A stretch of 64,000 nt of DNA from Apiotrichum sp. Y4204 (lineage: Eukaryota; Basidiomycota; Tremellomycetes; Trichosporonales; Trichosporonaceae), in assembly GCA_025531455.1 (NCBI GenBank), contig JAMYHL010000012.1, forward strand, positions 558,001 to 622,000. The letters are read 5' to 3'. The notes below the pieces were generated by a model. It was given only the letters and a program-made list of their open reading frames with translations, was not told the origin of the DNA and did no database searches. Within the stretch, counting starts at the first letter, position 1. Each line of letters begins with the position of its first letter. This document shows, in pieces, positions 45,161-59,155 of the stretch. The translations under genes were made by a program, and so were the position numbers.

Positions 45161-46124
45161 GATGTAGGCTGGCTGGCTGAGGGTGGTCTTTTTTTTTTTT
45201 AGTGAACCAACACAAAGAGTTCCAAAAGATCGCGATAATAAACTGCTGGGCCTCCACTAGCATTGCCCAGTGCAGAATCCAGTCCCGACGCTCACCGCGC
45301 TCAGTTCCGGGCCAACGAGGGCCTACGGAAATCTCAGGACAACGACGAACATGATGCACTCGCTGGCTGCACTGGAGGCAGCACTGCGCAGGGCTCTCGG
45401 ATGATTTCGAGACTCCGACGATGTGGCACTCGGGCCTAAGGCCATGTGGGAGTTGTGCTAGACACACGTGAAACGGAAACACAAAATCATTAGGTTTAAT
45501 TTGGATATCGGATATTCGGATCGAGTGCTGTACAATTGAGATTAGATTGCAGCAGAGTTTGTGCAAGCAGAGAAATGTATGTACAATATTCCAGACGGCC
45601 CAGATCTCTCTCGTCAGCCAACGCACGCTAAAAAATGAAGTGGTCCATTCTAGCGCCAGAACACGGGATCTACAGATCTGCAAGAACGTTCTCAGCGTTC
45701 TAGTGCGGGGAATGATCCGCGACAGAGATATCAGCGTCGATCAGTATTTAGCGTCAATCAACGGACGATGGAAGTGATAAACAGTCTTATGTAGATGGAT
45801 AGATCTTAGACGTGCTTTCCTTGTCACCCTTTCGGTATGGCTTAGACCCGCTTCGCTATTCAGACGACAAGGGCATATACGAGCGTCCAACCAAGCCGCT
45901 TTCGTGACCATCGATAAAACGCTCTCTAGCTCATGATGTCTCTTCCTTACCGTCCCACCGTCGTCCAACGCTCTGCTCGCCCTCCCTCTTGTTAAAAGTC
46001 ACACAGCTCTCCGTCTCTCCATCTCTCTTGCGGTCAATCTAGGGTCCACCACACGTGCAGACCACGTCCCACGGCCCGCGTTTTCCATCGAAAAAGGAGA
46101 ACGCCCTAGGAATCGAAGGACATC
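45161..46124. other. TUF1 upstream region
   Basis: 964 bp with a T-run at about 45188-45200 next to the TUF1 leader. No gene seen. Confidence 0.45.
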
Positions 46125-46210
46125 TGCCCCGTAGCCGACTTGAACGACTGACCTTGTCATGCCCGCTGATTGGGTACTAGTGACACGCTCTACCACTGAG
46201 CTAACGGGGC
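46125..46210 (-). tRNA. tRNA-Thr(AGT), 14-nt intron
   Basis: Exons identical to the copy at 32088-32169; loop CTAGTA, then intron CCCAATCAGCGGGC, then A38. Mature length 72. A T-run on the transcript strand lies about 30 nt beyond the 3' end (46091-46095). Confidence 0.92.
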
Positions 46211-48119
46211 TTGGTGTCCGTTTTGTTTTTCTCGTGTTTCTCGTCGCAGAAGTGTCCGAGCCGGACCAAGCTCGAGTCTTCTTCGTAGCATGGCTTGGGT
46301 CTCGAAACAATCGCAAGTGATGCCGAGTTGGTGTTGACCAGAGCCTGGTGGGACTGACCCAGAGGCGGCTGATAAATGATGGACTGCCTACAAGAAGATC
46401 CAACAGACGAGATCGGATACCGGTTGGGCTCCAGCCATGTCAGCGATGCATGTGACTCCCCGCAACACAGCCTACCACACCTCGGCACACGGATGGTTAC
46501 GCCTCCGCATCGGCGCGCGCCCCGCTCGTGGGTCTGCGTGACGGCCGAGGCGGAACGGGACGGCGGCGTGGCGGTCCGCGTCTGTCAAGAATTCAGCGTG
46601 CTCAGCACTCCAGCACTCCCAGCACTCTCAGCGTTCCCTCCTATTCTGAAGTTGTATACTTTTCTGTACTCTGGTGTTCTGGTTCCGATTCCAATAACCC
46701 ATCAGTACAGCAAAGTCCGCCGTCTGCCGTACGCCGTGACGCCGGCGCGGTCCAGTCTGTCCAGATCGGGCAGGTAAGTAAGTAACCTGTGCGTGCGTTC
46801 CAGAATCCAGATTATGAGAACAAGGGTCTCGCCGGGGAAGGGGGGTGGGGGATGGGGGGTGTCGAATCTCTCCGACGAGAGCCCTGTGCTGCCGTGTGCC
46901 GATCTGAATCTCCCCTATGTTCCTGGGGCCATGCGTTTCGGTTGCCAGGAGCAGCAGCTAGGCCGCGTGTACGTATGTACGTACTGAACATCGGTTTTCG
47001 GGGCGCGGGTGCGGTGTGGAAGCACCAATCTGTCATTTGCGAACATTAGGAACACACACACGAGGAACACACGGGGCGCCTGCCGGCGGATGTCTGGACT
47101 GTGGAGGCTAGTTTTAGGCTTAGCGTTCTCGGCAGGCGTGTTTCATCTGCACGCACACCGCACCGCCGTGTTGTCATTGCCCCGTGGTCAGCGTCCCGAC
47201 ATGACATGAGGCCGTCGTCAAGGGCAACCACCTCCGAGATGGCTGGACGCCGGGGCGGTGATTCTCGCGTGGGTCGTGGGATCGTAGGCCAGGCTCGGCT
47301 GGCGAGTGCTGGAATTATTCCAGATATGGTACTGTGTACCTGCGACTCGCGACTCGGCTGTTTTGTGCGGAGCGTTGATGGAGAGGTGAGTGTGGCACAC
47401 TCGTGTGGCAGCATTTGGTGGCACTTGCGTACCAGCAACAACAATAAAATTATCGCCAAAGGCATGATACATTGGGATGCGATTATACAAAAGCTGGACG
47501 ACGGCGCAAGCCCGTCGCACGCACACTCTCGCACCTCTACATCCTCCATCATATGCCGCCATCGGCACTCGTGGGTGGGTTGGTGGCATGCACGCGTCGT
47601 CAAGTCTGGGTCGGATCGAGTCGGTCGGGAAAATCAGATACGGGGATGGGAATGTGGGGACGGGAATGGGATCGGATGGGGTGGATGGTGGGGGGACGGT
47701 GAAAGCCAGATATGCCCTAAACGGGATAATCAGAAAAGCAAAAAAGAAAGTAAAGCGTTGGGGATCGAAGTGGAAAATTGTTCAGTTGACGAGGGGATGG
47801 AGGGAGTGTGCGAGAGTGGGTCGTGTTCGTGCGTTCAAGTCGCTGGCGTAGTCGCTGTCTGATGCGATGCTTCTGCTGATTCTTCTTACTAGCTGCTATG
47901 CGTGTATGTACATGTGGGGCTGCCGCACTCTGTGTAGTGATGCGAGTGCGAGGCACCCCATGGCGCCTGCGCCATCCAACAAGACAGCTGTTGAATGTCC
48001 GCTCTATATTCCATTCTGAAAATGAGATCGAGATCGAAAGGGGTGTCGTCATCGTCCGTATGCAGCATCGGCGCAGGCCCGAGCCGATTGATTGTATGTG
48101 GCTCCACGGCCAGGCATGA
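46211..48119. other. 1.9-kb stretch without a supported gene
   Basis: A plus-strand open frame of 253 codons (47101-47862) has a GW-rich low-complexity tail and no domain; judged non-coding. GGGATGGG-type repeats at 47640-47700. The right part is the RFX gene's 3' flank. Confidence 0.4.
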
Positions 48120-51100
48120 TTAAAAGATCGCCGGCTGCGGAGGTGTGCCGCCACCTGGGCCTTGCATGCCAGGGCCGCCGGCAGGCACCATGGGCTGCTG
48201 GTGACCAGCCATGCCAGCGACATTGGGTCCGGTGGCCGTGGTGGCAGCACCCGAGGACGTAAACGCTGGGCGAGGGGTGATGGCATTGTTGTCCAGAGGG
48301 GGCACTGCCTGGTAGCCCGCCGACGCCGTGTTGATGGCAAGGTTCGGCGTGTTGTGTCCCTGGCCACTCGAGGCGGGAGGGAAGGAAGGGTCGTCACGCC
48401 CAAAGGCGTCGCGACGAGTGCAAGAAATGGCGACATAGTCGTCGAGCCATGTTTTAAGGAGTTGGAACCATCCAAAGGATGGGTCCGAGCGGAGGGTGAG
48501 AAGGCGCATGACCTGCGATGATATGTACGACGAGCGGGGGATGAGGCTCGAGAGATTCGGCAGGCGAATGGCCTTCTCGGCGGCGGCGAGCGTGTTGTCC
48601 ACGCAGGCGGCAAGCTGCTCCACGGGGTGGCTGCACGGATCGTTGCCGACCTCGTTCAGCCAGGCCTCAAAGGCAGCGAGAGCCGACTCGATGACGGCCT
48701 CATTGCAATCGCAGGCCTGCTTGACCTGGCGAATGATGAAGCTTGTGTCAAGGTTCTGCCACGAATTGCGCATAGCGTGGAGCTGGTCAAAGTTGCCGAG
48801 AATCGGGTTGATCGCGGTCGTGATCTGATTGAGGTCGAGGAAACGAGAAAGAAGCGCTCCCACTTGGACACTCATGTCCACCACCGGCACCGCGATCTCG
48901 GGGGCGAGGATGCGCATTGTCTCCACGTTCATCTTTTCGAAATTGACCGCAAGAAGACCGAGAGAGGCGTGCGTCGCCGGCGTTATGGGCGAGAGAATCT
49001 TGTCGACGAGCGAGAGGACGAGATGCTGGCATGATTAGATATTGTGGGGCCTTGATTCAACATTGCGGTCAACTTACGTCAAAGGACATGGCCATGACGT
49101 CGACAATCATGCCGGCCAGAGGCTGCTGAGTGCAGCGTTGAAGTGATTCGGCAGACAGAGTCTCCCAGAAGCTGCGGTAGTTGGTCTCATATCGGTCAAA
49201 TTGCAGCTCAGCGGCGCAGCGGGCGAGGAGCTCCTGCGATTGACAGAATCGGCTCCAGAAGTGGACGGTAGATGGGTCGCTTCCAGCAGGTGCCGCCGGA
49301 AACGGTGGCAAGGGACGACCAGCTCCAGGAGACGACATGCGCATCGGACCGGCCTGACCACTTGCAAGGGCCACCTGTACGCGTTGCATCGCAGGTCGGG
49401 CGGATCGCAGCATCGGGCTCTCTTCCTGTGATGCTGACCTTGAGCGGTTGTGAGACTTGGAGCTTCCACTCCTAAAGGCAGATCCACCCTGAAACATGCT
49501 GCAGGGGTCAGAACAGGAAACAAGAAAGCTGTTTGTTCATGTCACTTACGATTCTGACAAGTCACCGAGGTCGTCGTCGTCGTCGTCCTCTGTGTCGTCC
49601 TCTGTGAGGATCTCCTGGTCGCCTGCACTGTTGTCATCGTGTGTAAAGTCTCCATCCTGCGGGGCAATGTGGAGCTGGCCGCTGGAATCGCCATATGCAT
49701 TGAGTCGGTGAGCCTCGGTGGAAATTGCTGGACGGAGCGACACATAGTGATACTTGCTGGCGAGGGTCAGCACTAACACAACAAGAATGACGAAAAGCAG
49801 GACATGAAGGGAACAAGGGTTGTCACAAACAGGACGGATGAACCCAGACCAGTGTACGCACCTGTTGCCACGCACACCAAGACGCCGTGTGCGTATTCCG
49901 AGGAACGTCGAGCGAACAACCTTGCCGAACGAGGCAGAGTTGATCGGCCGAAGTCCAAAGTCGTTGCAGCTCATCGTGTACGAGTGGTACAGGCCCTGCC
50001 GGGGCACGGTGAAACCATTGACTGGCGTATAGCTGAGCTTGAGCCTGGACTTGTTAGTTGCCACATATTGTCATGACGACGGTCCGAACCCCTTGAGTAA
50101 CACTTCCTCATCAAGCATCTGCCATGGTAGGATGTGATGATTCCAGCCACGGCCAACCATAAGGTACAGGATGCGATGTGATGCGAGATGGGATGCAATG
50201 CACAAAAAGGGATTCACGGAGAGACAGGCGCGATCATAGCGCGCCCATCGATGCTCACCATCGCCTGGCCCAGACCGCTCGTGCTTTGCCATGTTGGCAG
50301 GGGCTGAGGGCGCGGACCTGTTCCGCTTTGCTGCTCAGGTCGGCCCGTACTTGCGCCTCGCGCTCAGCGGCGGGACCTGCGAGCTCGAGCTCCGATTCCA
50401 GAAAGTCGAGCGAGTTGGAGGCCTTGCCGAGGGAGAAAGAGCGGGCGCGTGGGCGCACCGCGGCGTTCATGGACGGAATCTCGAACGGCGTGGAGCTCGA
50501 GCGGCGGTGCTCGAGGCTCATCTGGCCGAGGTCGCCTGTGATCATGTTCGTTCCATGGGACCACGTTGTCTGGTAGCTGCCGGTACTCGTGGAGCTGTAG
50601 ATCGAGAGCAGTTCCTCATCTCCCTCCGATCTAATGAGTCAGTGATATGTGCTGCCACTGGCGCCACGATTGCTGCTCTCATTGCAGTCAACGCCATCAT
50701 TGACCATTCTACTCACTTGAGAGACAACGAGTTGGAGCGAGAATTAATGTGGTAGGGACTGGGCCGGCTGAGACTGCGGTTGCGATCATGGCCGATCTTG
50801 CCCATCCCAGGTGGATATCCTTGACTCTGTAAAAGGTATCAGCATGCTGCTGAGCGCTCGATAGCACGGTGGAGCCACTTACCGCCATCATCGCTGAGCC
50901 GGGTGTCATAGGAGACCTGCCTAGAAGCGCCGGAGGGAGCGTTCCGCTGAGAGGCGTGTGAGGCATGACACCGATGCCAAGGCCGACCCCCGGCTGAATA
51001 CTCTGCGGTGGGACATTGGTGTTGAGGGCGAGCTTGCCGTCGTGGAACATGGGGGCTGGAGCAAACTCGCTTGTGGGGGTAAAGCCTGGGACGTACATGC

Positions 51101-51530
51101 CGCCACCTGGGTGACCGTCGTGGGATGCTATGGAAAAGGAAGTGGAGCTCGACGCGAGCGATGGAAGTGACGCCGTGGAGAATGAATGCGAGTGGCCAGA
51201 GTGAATCGAGTGCGACTGGCTGTGGCTGTGGTGATGGTCTGGATGGAAGCCGCCTTGTGTCGGACCCGCAGAGTGAGGCTGGGGCTGACCGAGGTTGTTC
51301 ACGTTGACTTCCAAGTTCGGGGGACCTGCCGGCGTGTGCGATCCAGTCGGTGGCCGAGAGTGATCAATGGTGGTGGTGGTGGGATGGACGCCAAACGAGT
51401 GCTCTGATGTTGCTGGAGAAAAGTGAGGCACAGAGTTGTCGTTTGTAAATGCTCCCAAGAAACCAGGAGAGGTGTCAACCTGTCCGGGCTGGTAGTCGCC
51501 CGGGAACGGCGTGTCGCCGTACTCTGCCAT
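48120..51530 (-). CDS. RFX-family transcription factor
   Basis: Seven exons (51530-50883, 50826-50717, 50630-50259, 50044-49862, 49756-49550, 49498-49078, 49025-48120) total 2847 nt, 948 residues. The RFX winged-helix domain spans exons 3-5, about residues 372-445: AVWARRWLKLSYTPVNG, FTVPRQGLYHSYTMSC, INSASFGKVVRSTFLGIRT and RRLGVRGNSKYHYVSLRP, with the near-invariant SFGK and RGNSKYHY. RFX proteins bind X-box DNA; fungal members govern cell cycle, DNA-damage response and morphology. The N-terminal 216 residues are His/Ser/Pro-rich. After the DNA-binding domain come an acidic run (TEDDTEDDDDDDLG) and a helical domain of about 300 residues ending in a Pro/Gly tail. The DNA-binding domain is split by introns of 214 and 105 nt. 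Confidence 0.9.
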
Positions 51531-54500
51531 GGCAAATGCGGCACTGCAGCTGCTGCTGCTCAAGACGGGCGTCGAGTATGCGTTATGAGGCGACGGCTGC
51601 TGCTGCTGCGTCGCTGACCCCGGGATCAGCGTGTGCGCAGGGGCGGGGGCGGGGGCGGCGGCGAGTATGGCGGGCAGTTGTGGCGCACTGCCAACGAAAG
51701 GGGGGAGAGAATTGCGAGGAGTGGTTGAGAGGTCACCCAGATGAGTCCCAAAGAGGAGGCGAGGAGCAGCGACGATGAGCGTAGTCGTCGATGCAAGAAG
51801 ATGAGCGCGAGTGGGAGGGTGACGGGCGCACTGATGGGACGGAATGTCGACCTTGCAGATCAGAGCACAAGAAACGACAGTGGCGGAGGAACGGTTTCTA
51901 CTCGATACAGGACAGATCAGAAAGATGAGATGCGCCAGATGTCGATGGGCGACGGAGGTGTGTGTTCTCGAGTGTGTGTGGATGTGTAGAGAAGTGTGTG
52001 TTAAGAGTGGGTGTTACAGCTGCTGGTGGACACAGTTGTTCTTGTTCGTGCTGTTTGTTGTTGTTGTTACCGGTACAAACAAGATCTTTGCGCTTTCTCT
52101 GTGCGTGTACGTCCTGTTCTCTGTCTTTTTTCCCTTGCCAGAAAGAGTTCCTTCTTTTATGAATCAGCAGGGCTACCCGAGAGAACAAGGACAATAACGG
52201 AAGACGAGCAACACGGAATAACTGGGCACCCGATTCCTTCGATTTCCTCGACGGGCCGCCGTAAGAATGTCGTTGTTTTGCGATCTGGTCGACTGCCGTA
52301 CTGCCACTTCTGGCAACACGAAAAGGTGGTTGGGTGGGGTGATCGAGAAAGGGCGATCGAGCGGGCCGGGCCGGGCGAGTAAATGACCCACAAAAGTGCA
52401 GAGAGACGAGAGATCGCAAGAGACGAAGTTGGAATGAAGCAGAGGGGGGAGGCAAGCAGCTTTTATCCCTCTTTATTTTCGCAAAACTACTTGTGATCCA
52501 ACAACTGATCGAGGTCGATGTTCACGCGGAGCACCACGCTGGTTCTGTTTGCGTGTTCCCTTTGATGGGGATGGCAAACAGGGGGACGGACAAGGTAGGT
52601 GGCCAGGTGGTCCGTTTCTGTTCTACTCCTTTGTGTTCTCCTCGACTATGCGCGCGCGCCTTGTCGGGCCGTGCAGGGGAGAAGGGGGTGGTATTATAAA
52701 CAAGGGGGGAGGGGGGAGAAGAGGGGTGCCCAGAAACAAGTCTATTCGCACAGATCGCAGAGAGAATGACAAGCCGAAGTGTGTGAACAACGCGGAGAGA
52801 ATTCGGTACGACAACGGCACAGCAAGATCTGGGTCGGATACACAGGACACCAGCCGTGCAAGTCGGGTTCCTGGGTGCACGGTTCCGGCGCGATCTATCG
52901 AGGGCAGAGGCGCTGCAATGTGGGGATGCAGGCAGGTGGTTTGGGATGTTGTTGTGGTAGCGAAGAGCTGCTGCAATGTGGACTGTGTTTCGCTTTGACT
53001 CTAATGAAACGCCACGGTGTGCAAGGTCGAAACGAGGACTCGAGCACTAGTGGGTTGTCACAGGGAGGCTGAGACAAAGGTTTGGAAGCTAAAGTCTGAG
53101 TGCGATCCAGAGCGGGCGAAAGGATAAAGTCGATAATCGAAGAGCTCGTCGAGTAGGGATAGGGAGCTGAACGCAGCGACCACAGACAGCGCAAGGGAGT
53201 TGAACAGTGATGGCCGTGCAGTGAACAAAATGGAGCTGAAAGGTAAGGCGATATTAAAGTCGAAAGAAGGATAAGGAAAAGAAGACGGTTCCAGCTGGAG
53301 AGGAGAGGGGGGGATAGTGAGGAGGGAGGAGAAGGGAGAGGGAGCGGTGGGGGAGCGACCTGGCTGTGATGTTCTGGGCGATACAGCAACTTGGTGATGA
53401 AGAGGTCTGGACAAGTCGAGAGTGCAGCCGAAGGAGGCCGAAGAAGCCGCCAGGAGGAACGTCGGCAGGATGGAGGATGGGATGTGGGGAACGTTGGGTG
53501 ACGCGGGCAGCAGAACCGCGGAGGTCTACCACAAAGGCGAGCAAGAAAGCGAGGAGGGAGAGGGGGAGGGGGGGGAGGGAACACAAACAATGTGTCGCTG
53601 TCGTTTTGCTGGGTGAGGGGTTTTACGAGCCAACAAAGCAGCGACTTTGCGTTCCAAAGGATTCCGGCATGGGTCTCACAACAAAGTTGAGCAACTGACA
53701 GAGGAGAGTTGCGAGGCTGAGGCTGTGGAGAAACCTGTTTTTCTCCTGTTGCTTCGGCAAAGCGCAGTGAGTGAGGGTGGGGTGCGATGGAAGCGCAGTA
53801 TGCATGGGGGTAGACGGACGGGACGGCGTGCGCTCATGCGACAACAAGACGTGCATCCACCAAGGGACAACAGCTGGTTGTGTGGGCCACTGACCACGGC
53901 TGATACTGTAACAGGAACGCTGAGCTTAGTTTACCGGCGAGGCGAGGATGAGGGGATGGATGGGGCTGGCCAGTGCCGCTGGTGCCGCTGGTGCTGCTGG
54001 CGCTGGTGCTGCCGCAGCCGCTGCGGCAGCCTCTGGAGCGCGCGGTGTGACCGGGAGAACGGCACCGGCGGGTTGGGAGCGTTACATTCTCTGAGGGAGG
54101 ATAAGGGGTGGTCAACGTCAAACCTAAGGAGTCCGGAGCGGAGCAGCGGAGTTGGCGGGGAGCGCACAGAGGCCACAGAGGTAGGTAGTGCGGCCCGCCG
54201 CCCCCACAAACCCTCGGCCCACGGCGCCCTAGGACACTCGTACATGCAGCAGCGCGTTCCCGGAGTGGGTTTTGTCGTGCCGGTGTGGGTCGTTCTACAG
54301 ACCTGCGCAGCGCCCAGTGGATGCAGGCCCTGGCGCTTAGCCGCGGCGTGGTGGGTATGTATGTAATCTCTTTTCTTGATCGTGAGACTCGAGACTCGCG
54401 ACTCAAGATGAGGCACCGCCCACGATGCACGACAGAAAAGACCCAAAGCCCTAGGTGTGCCTCCCTGGCCTCAAGAGGCGATAGGCACTCGTCTGAGGAT

Positions 54501-56775
54501 GACTGACACTGCAGACATGGCATGGCATGGGCAGTCAGGGGGTGTCGTGGACTGTGGACCTAGTGTGCCAAACTAGAGCCGAAAGTCCAGACCCAGCGGC
54601 CGCAAGTCGCGAGTAGCAGAGGGGAGAGGGGGGAGGGGAGGGGGTAATCTAAACCCGGGAGAAGAGCCGGGGCGGCTCGGCCAGCAACCGAGGGCGGAGG
54701 GTTGTGGAGGGAGAGATGAGGAATAGCCCAGCTATACAGCGACGTCTAGCTACGATTAATGGGCTCCCGGCATCAGGTCCGAGGTAAAAGGTTTGCCAGT
54801 TGTGGTCCCTGGATGGCCTGGAAGGAATGGGCGGGGCAAGGCGGCACGGTACGGCACGGCAGAGGCTACTTGCGCCACGACCCTCGGGCCGCAGACTAGT
54901 CCGCGGAGGGATGCCGGCTGTGCGACGACGAGGAGAGACGCACGAGACCCGAGGACCGAGGGCAGTGGGCGTTGACAATACCTGACGAAGACCTCACGAG
55001 TCCTGATAGAACCTGACCCGACCTGACCTGAGACGGGGTGCCTGGGAAGGCTGCTCTGCTGTAAACCCCGGTACTAGCTGCAGCGCTAGACTTCACGTGT
55101 GTCAGGGGCTTCGGGAGTTTCGCCCCACCGCCAAAACGCAGATACAGTACTACTGTAGCTCCTGTACCTCGCCGCACGGCTCTCGGCGGCGGCTTGTCTC
55201 GGACGTCTCGGATGCGTCTAAATCAAGTATGCCGACAGTCCGAGGCCAGGCGAGTGCGACTTTCGGTGGTCATCATCAGCCCAGAGATCGTAGCCCAGAG
55301 ATCGATCTCATCTGGCGATCTGGAGGGATTACAATGCCCCGCGCGCAAGAGTTGCGACGCCGACGTCGTACAGTAATCTTCCGGCTCAGTATCTGTTGTC
55401 CTTGGCGGTTAACGAGAGAAAGCAGTCACATAGCGACTGCCCATATGTGTGACAGGAGGGGAGTGACAGCACCGCGCATCGCCGCGCCTGTGGCTGCACG
55501 GCCCATCCTTTGCACTCTCAGTACAGTTCTGTGGCCTGCGGCGCCACTGCCGGCATGCGTATCGTTGGGTTTTGGATTTCTCTAATCTAGCAGCATCGGC
55601 GCAGGGCTCTTGTATCGATCCATCAGGTCGCGATGAACTTAAACATTGCTGCCCTCGGCCCTCTGCACGGCCATTCCCCCAGAGCACCAGTGGACGCCTT
55701 GCCCTCCCGGCTCCCAGCTGTAAACCGCTGTACGGCCCAAACGTCCCAGAAGGTATCGCGAGAGGCGCGGCGCGCGACCGAGCGCCAGCGGCCAGCAGCC
55801 AACGGCCAGCGGATCGTGAGATGCGAGTACGCCGTAATGGTGACTGCCCAGACCGTGCACCATGCGCCATGACCATGCGCCACACATGGGCGGCGTCGGA
55901 GTGCAGCCACTAGTGCAAGGATCCGACGGTCGCGCTAGGATTAACAAGTCAAGACGCCGCACATTGCAGATCACAGACGCCGCGACGGATGAGGTTGGGG
56001 GATGAGGTTGAGCGGGGGCGATTGGGCTGCAGCCGACGGCATGAGCCACATGGACAAGAGCGCGCGTCGGCCTGCAGTAGGCGCTCGTGGATCAGACGTA
56101 ACCATACATGGCCTGTCGAAGCCGCTCTGCGCGTCGTTGGAATCCTACAATAGGATACGGCAGAGCGACCAGGACCAAACACGGCATGCGACGGTGCGAC
56201 GCTAGGCCTGTGATTCTGTGAGCTGCGGACTGGCATTCCGTCCACGTCTTGCGGTGGTGCCACTGGCCGACGGGACAATGAATCACAGCATCACGGATTC
56301 CACTGTAAAACGCGGCCTACGACGCTTCATAAAATACGCTTATAGACACGGGACTGGAAACGCGACTGGATACACCTGGAGCTGGACGCATGCCTCGCGC
56401 GAAGGGTCAATATGGAGGGTCTAGTCTGTGGTATTACCACACCCACCGAAAAGAGTGCGCTTGTAGTTGTGAACCTGGAGTGGGCCAAGGGCCAAGGTTT
56501 AGCAGCACATACACCCTGCAGGAGTACGGCAGCCCTTACCCCCCACTCTTTGTGCGCGACTCTGGTGTGAGCACGCGTACTCTTGACGCATTATCCGCCC
56601 TGTTACTGGAGCGCTGCAGTGCTCAGTGAACAGACTGCACATGCGCACATGATGAGTGTGTGGCGTCGCCTGTGTTTCCGGCTCCCGGGAGTGACGGATG
56701 AAACGACACGTACGACAAGCGCATGAGGCGGGTGCGGGCCGTGGCGACGCCACCAGGACGCCACTGGACGCCACA

Positions 56776-56802
56776 GAGTATCAGAGTATCAGAGTATCAG
56801 AA
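56776..56802 (+). repeat. AGAGTATC tandem repeat
   Basis: Three near-perfect tandem copies of AGAGTATC with a final CAGA (about 56776-56802). Confidence 0.6.
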
Positions 56803-58937
56803 GTGTGAGAAGTATGCATATGAGAGTGCGTTTGCGCTTGTGCTTGCTTTGGAGCCTTGTGGAGTTTTGTGGCCTGTGGCTTGGGACTCGTTTCGGGCTG
56901 CAACGGTTTTTGTTCATCCCACATTCTGGTTTCTGGTTTCTGTTTCTGATTTCTTGCTTTCTCCACTAATGCTTCTACTACTGTACAACCCCTCAGATGA
57001 CATCTCCCCATCTCCCCATCTCCTCGCTATTTCTTCTCCCTCGGGGGGGCGAGATTCCCACCCGCGACGCGGTGCCCAGCGCGTCGCCTTCCCCTGGCCC
57101 TAGCGTGACCGTCGTCGGCCCAGTCCCAGTCCAGAGGCGGCACGGTATTCGGGAGCGGCACTGCTGGTCTTTGAGGGCGGCAGTTGTGAGCCAGAGATGG
57201 AGGGTATTGCATTAATCACTAGCTTAGTTACTCCGCCATGCTGCTCGGTACAAAAACGATGGAATACAGCCTGATTACACACAATGGAATGCCAGTCTGA
57301 GACAAACAACGACGGAATGCAGTGTCCCGCGGAACACACATTCAACACTACAGGACTATATCGCTATATCTGTGGTATTTCAGTTCGTTCTGTGTCTCGC
57401 TACGCGACCGAGATCTCCTCTCATGGCAGGATGGGATCTTGGTATCAAAGGGCACATTCGGATCTCAGATCTCGGGAAGCCAAGGCAGGGGCCGGGTTGG
57501 GGAGCTTGGGTGCGGGGTGGTGTGTTCGGAGTTGCTTCGGGCGAGGACATGTCCAGCGTATGATATGCTCAGGTATGGAAGGATATGGGGGATTCAGTGT
57601 ACGATATGGGGATATGGGGGCATTGAACCGCATGCGCCGCAGGTATCCCCGTTGCGCCATATGCGCATGTTGCGGGTCCTGTTCGATGCGGCGCACAAGG
57701 CAGCCAGAGGGCCGCACGAACAGGGAGATTCCAGAGTCCATTTTGCATGGAACATTGGTGTCGAAGTCTCGGGCCCCTTGCAGTTCCGAGTGAGAAGCCA
57801 GTGGTGTCTTCGTCTTGACCTGCACCAGGCACTCCCCACCCACTCGCCCCACCATGCGCAAAAAATACGCGCACCACCTCGTTTCATGACGTGCCGCTAG
57901 GAGATCCTGGCCCTCGTGGACTACCTGGACTACCTGGCCATTTGATTAGGTCATGTCACAACTTGCCCAGAAGAGCAAGTGCCAGACACTGCAAAGCATG
58001 CAAACGTCAGGTTGACAGGGCCAAGGGCTGGATCAAATGCTGGCATCGTGCCCTGGGCGCGTCTTGCGCGCCTTGCGCGCCCCGACCTCTCTGCCCTTGC
58101 GGTATGTCTCGAGGTTCCAGGTCACTCGGGGTTCACTCGGGATCGCTCCGGCCCTCCGAAACGAATGCACCACCAGCATACTTTTCTCGACATTCTAGGT
58201 CCTCGCTTCGGGACAACTGGCGTCCATCGGAGCGTACATCTACATCTACGGCCGCAGCACTGTTCGCCCTGGCGTCGGACCTCGGACCTTTGACGTACAC
58301 CTGGGAGCGCCCTCCGTAATGACCACCGCCTAAGGTTCGGGGTGAGCCGGTGCGCTAGTGGCGACGGACCATCAAGCTATCAAGTGCCACAACCCACCTC
58401 TTTGTGCCTCGGCACACCCAGGCCCGAGGAACGCGTGCCGGTGGAGAGGCGTACAAGCGTAGAAGCGTAGAATAAGAAATTACAACACACACAATGTGGA
58501 ATTGGGTGGAAGAAAAGCCTAGCGGCAATCTTTCTTTGGCCCTAGAAGGCGCATATCTTGCTAGTGGAAGGTTCCTTGCGCTAAGCACATCATGCTCCCG
58601 ACTCCCGGGTCCCGTGGAGGTCCCGGGGTGAGTGACTCGGGGTCGGTGGACGGCGTCACGGCCCGAGGCGGGGAGTGGTGCGTGGTGAGTAGCGAGTGTG
58701 TATAGGCCTTTTACCGACCATCGACTCGCCGCCTCGCGGTAAGCGCTTGGCGATGTGTCGTGGGTGAGGGCTGTGGGTGACGGCAGGTGGCACATCGGAT
58801 GGTGAGAGCCACGCTCCTCCAGCACCTCTTGTCGAGATGAAGAAAAATTAACCTGCTGTCCGCCATGTGTCGTGCTATTGTCCGCCATGTGTCCCATCCG
58901 TCCACACGTTAGACTCTCACTTCGACCCCTATTACTT

Positions 58938-58988
58938 CTCAATTCTCAGTTCTCAGTTCTCAGTTCTCAGTTCTCAGTTCTCAGTTCA
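58938..58988 (+). repeat. Eight-bp TTCTCAGT tandem repeat
   Basis: About six head-to-tail copies of TTCTCAGT. Confidence 0.8.
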
Positions 58989-59155
58989 GTTCCACAATCC
59001 ACAATGTATCCGCACTAGTACTCTCTCGGACCGAGGCATTAGCGTACACTCTATACGTGCTTAATTACTTGCCTCTCGATCCCCCCTAGCTCAAGTCGGT
59101 TGGGTCCTGGGCCTGGCTCTAGTCTGGCGTCGCACGTGTGCCTCTGTGCCTCTTT

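Noticed and set aside
47101..47862. 253-codon plus-strand frame
   Set aside because: GW-rich low-complexity end and no family resemblance; no partner exons.
52895..53590. 231-codon Pro/Leu/Ser-rich minus-strand frame upstream of RFX
   Set aside because: Explained by the pyrimidine-rich strand; no hydrophobic core or domain pattern.
57030..57110. tRNA-like segment (GGGGCGAGATTCCCACCCGCG)
   Set aside because: T-arm-like sequence lacks TTC and no acceptor, D or anticodon stems can be drawn.
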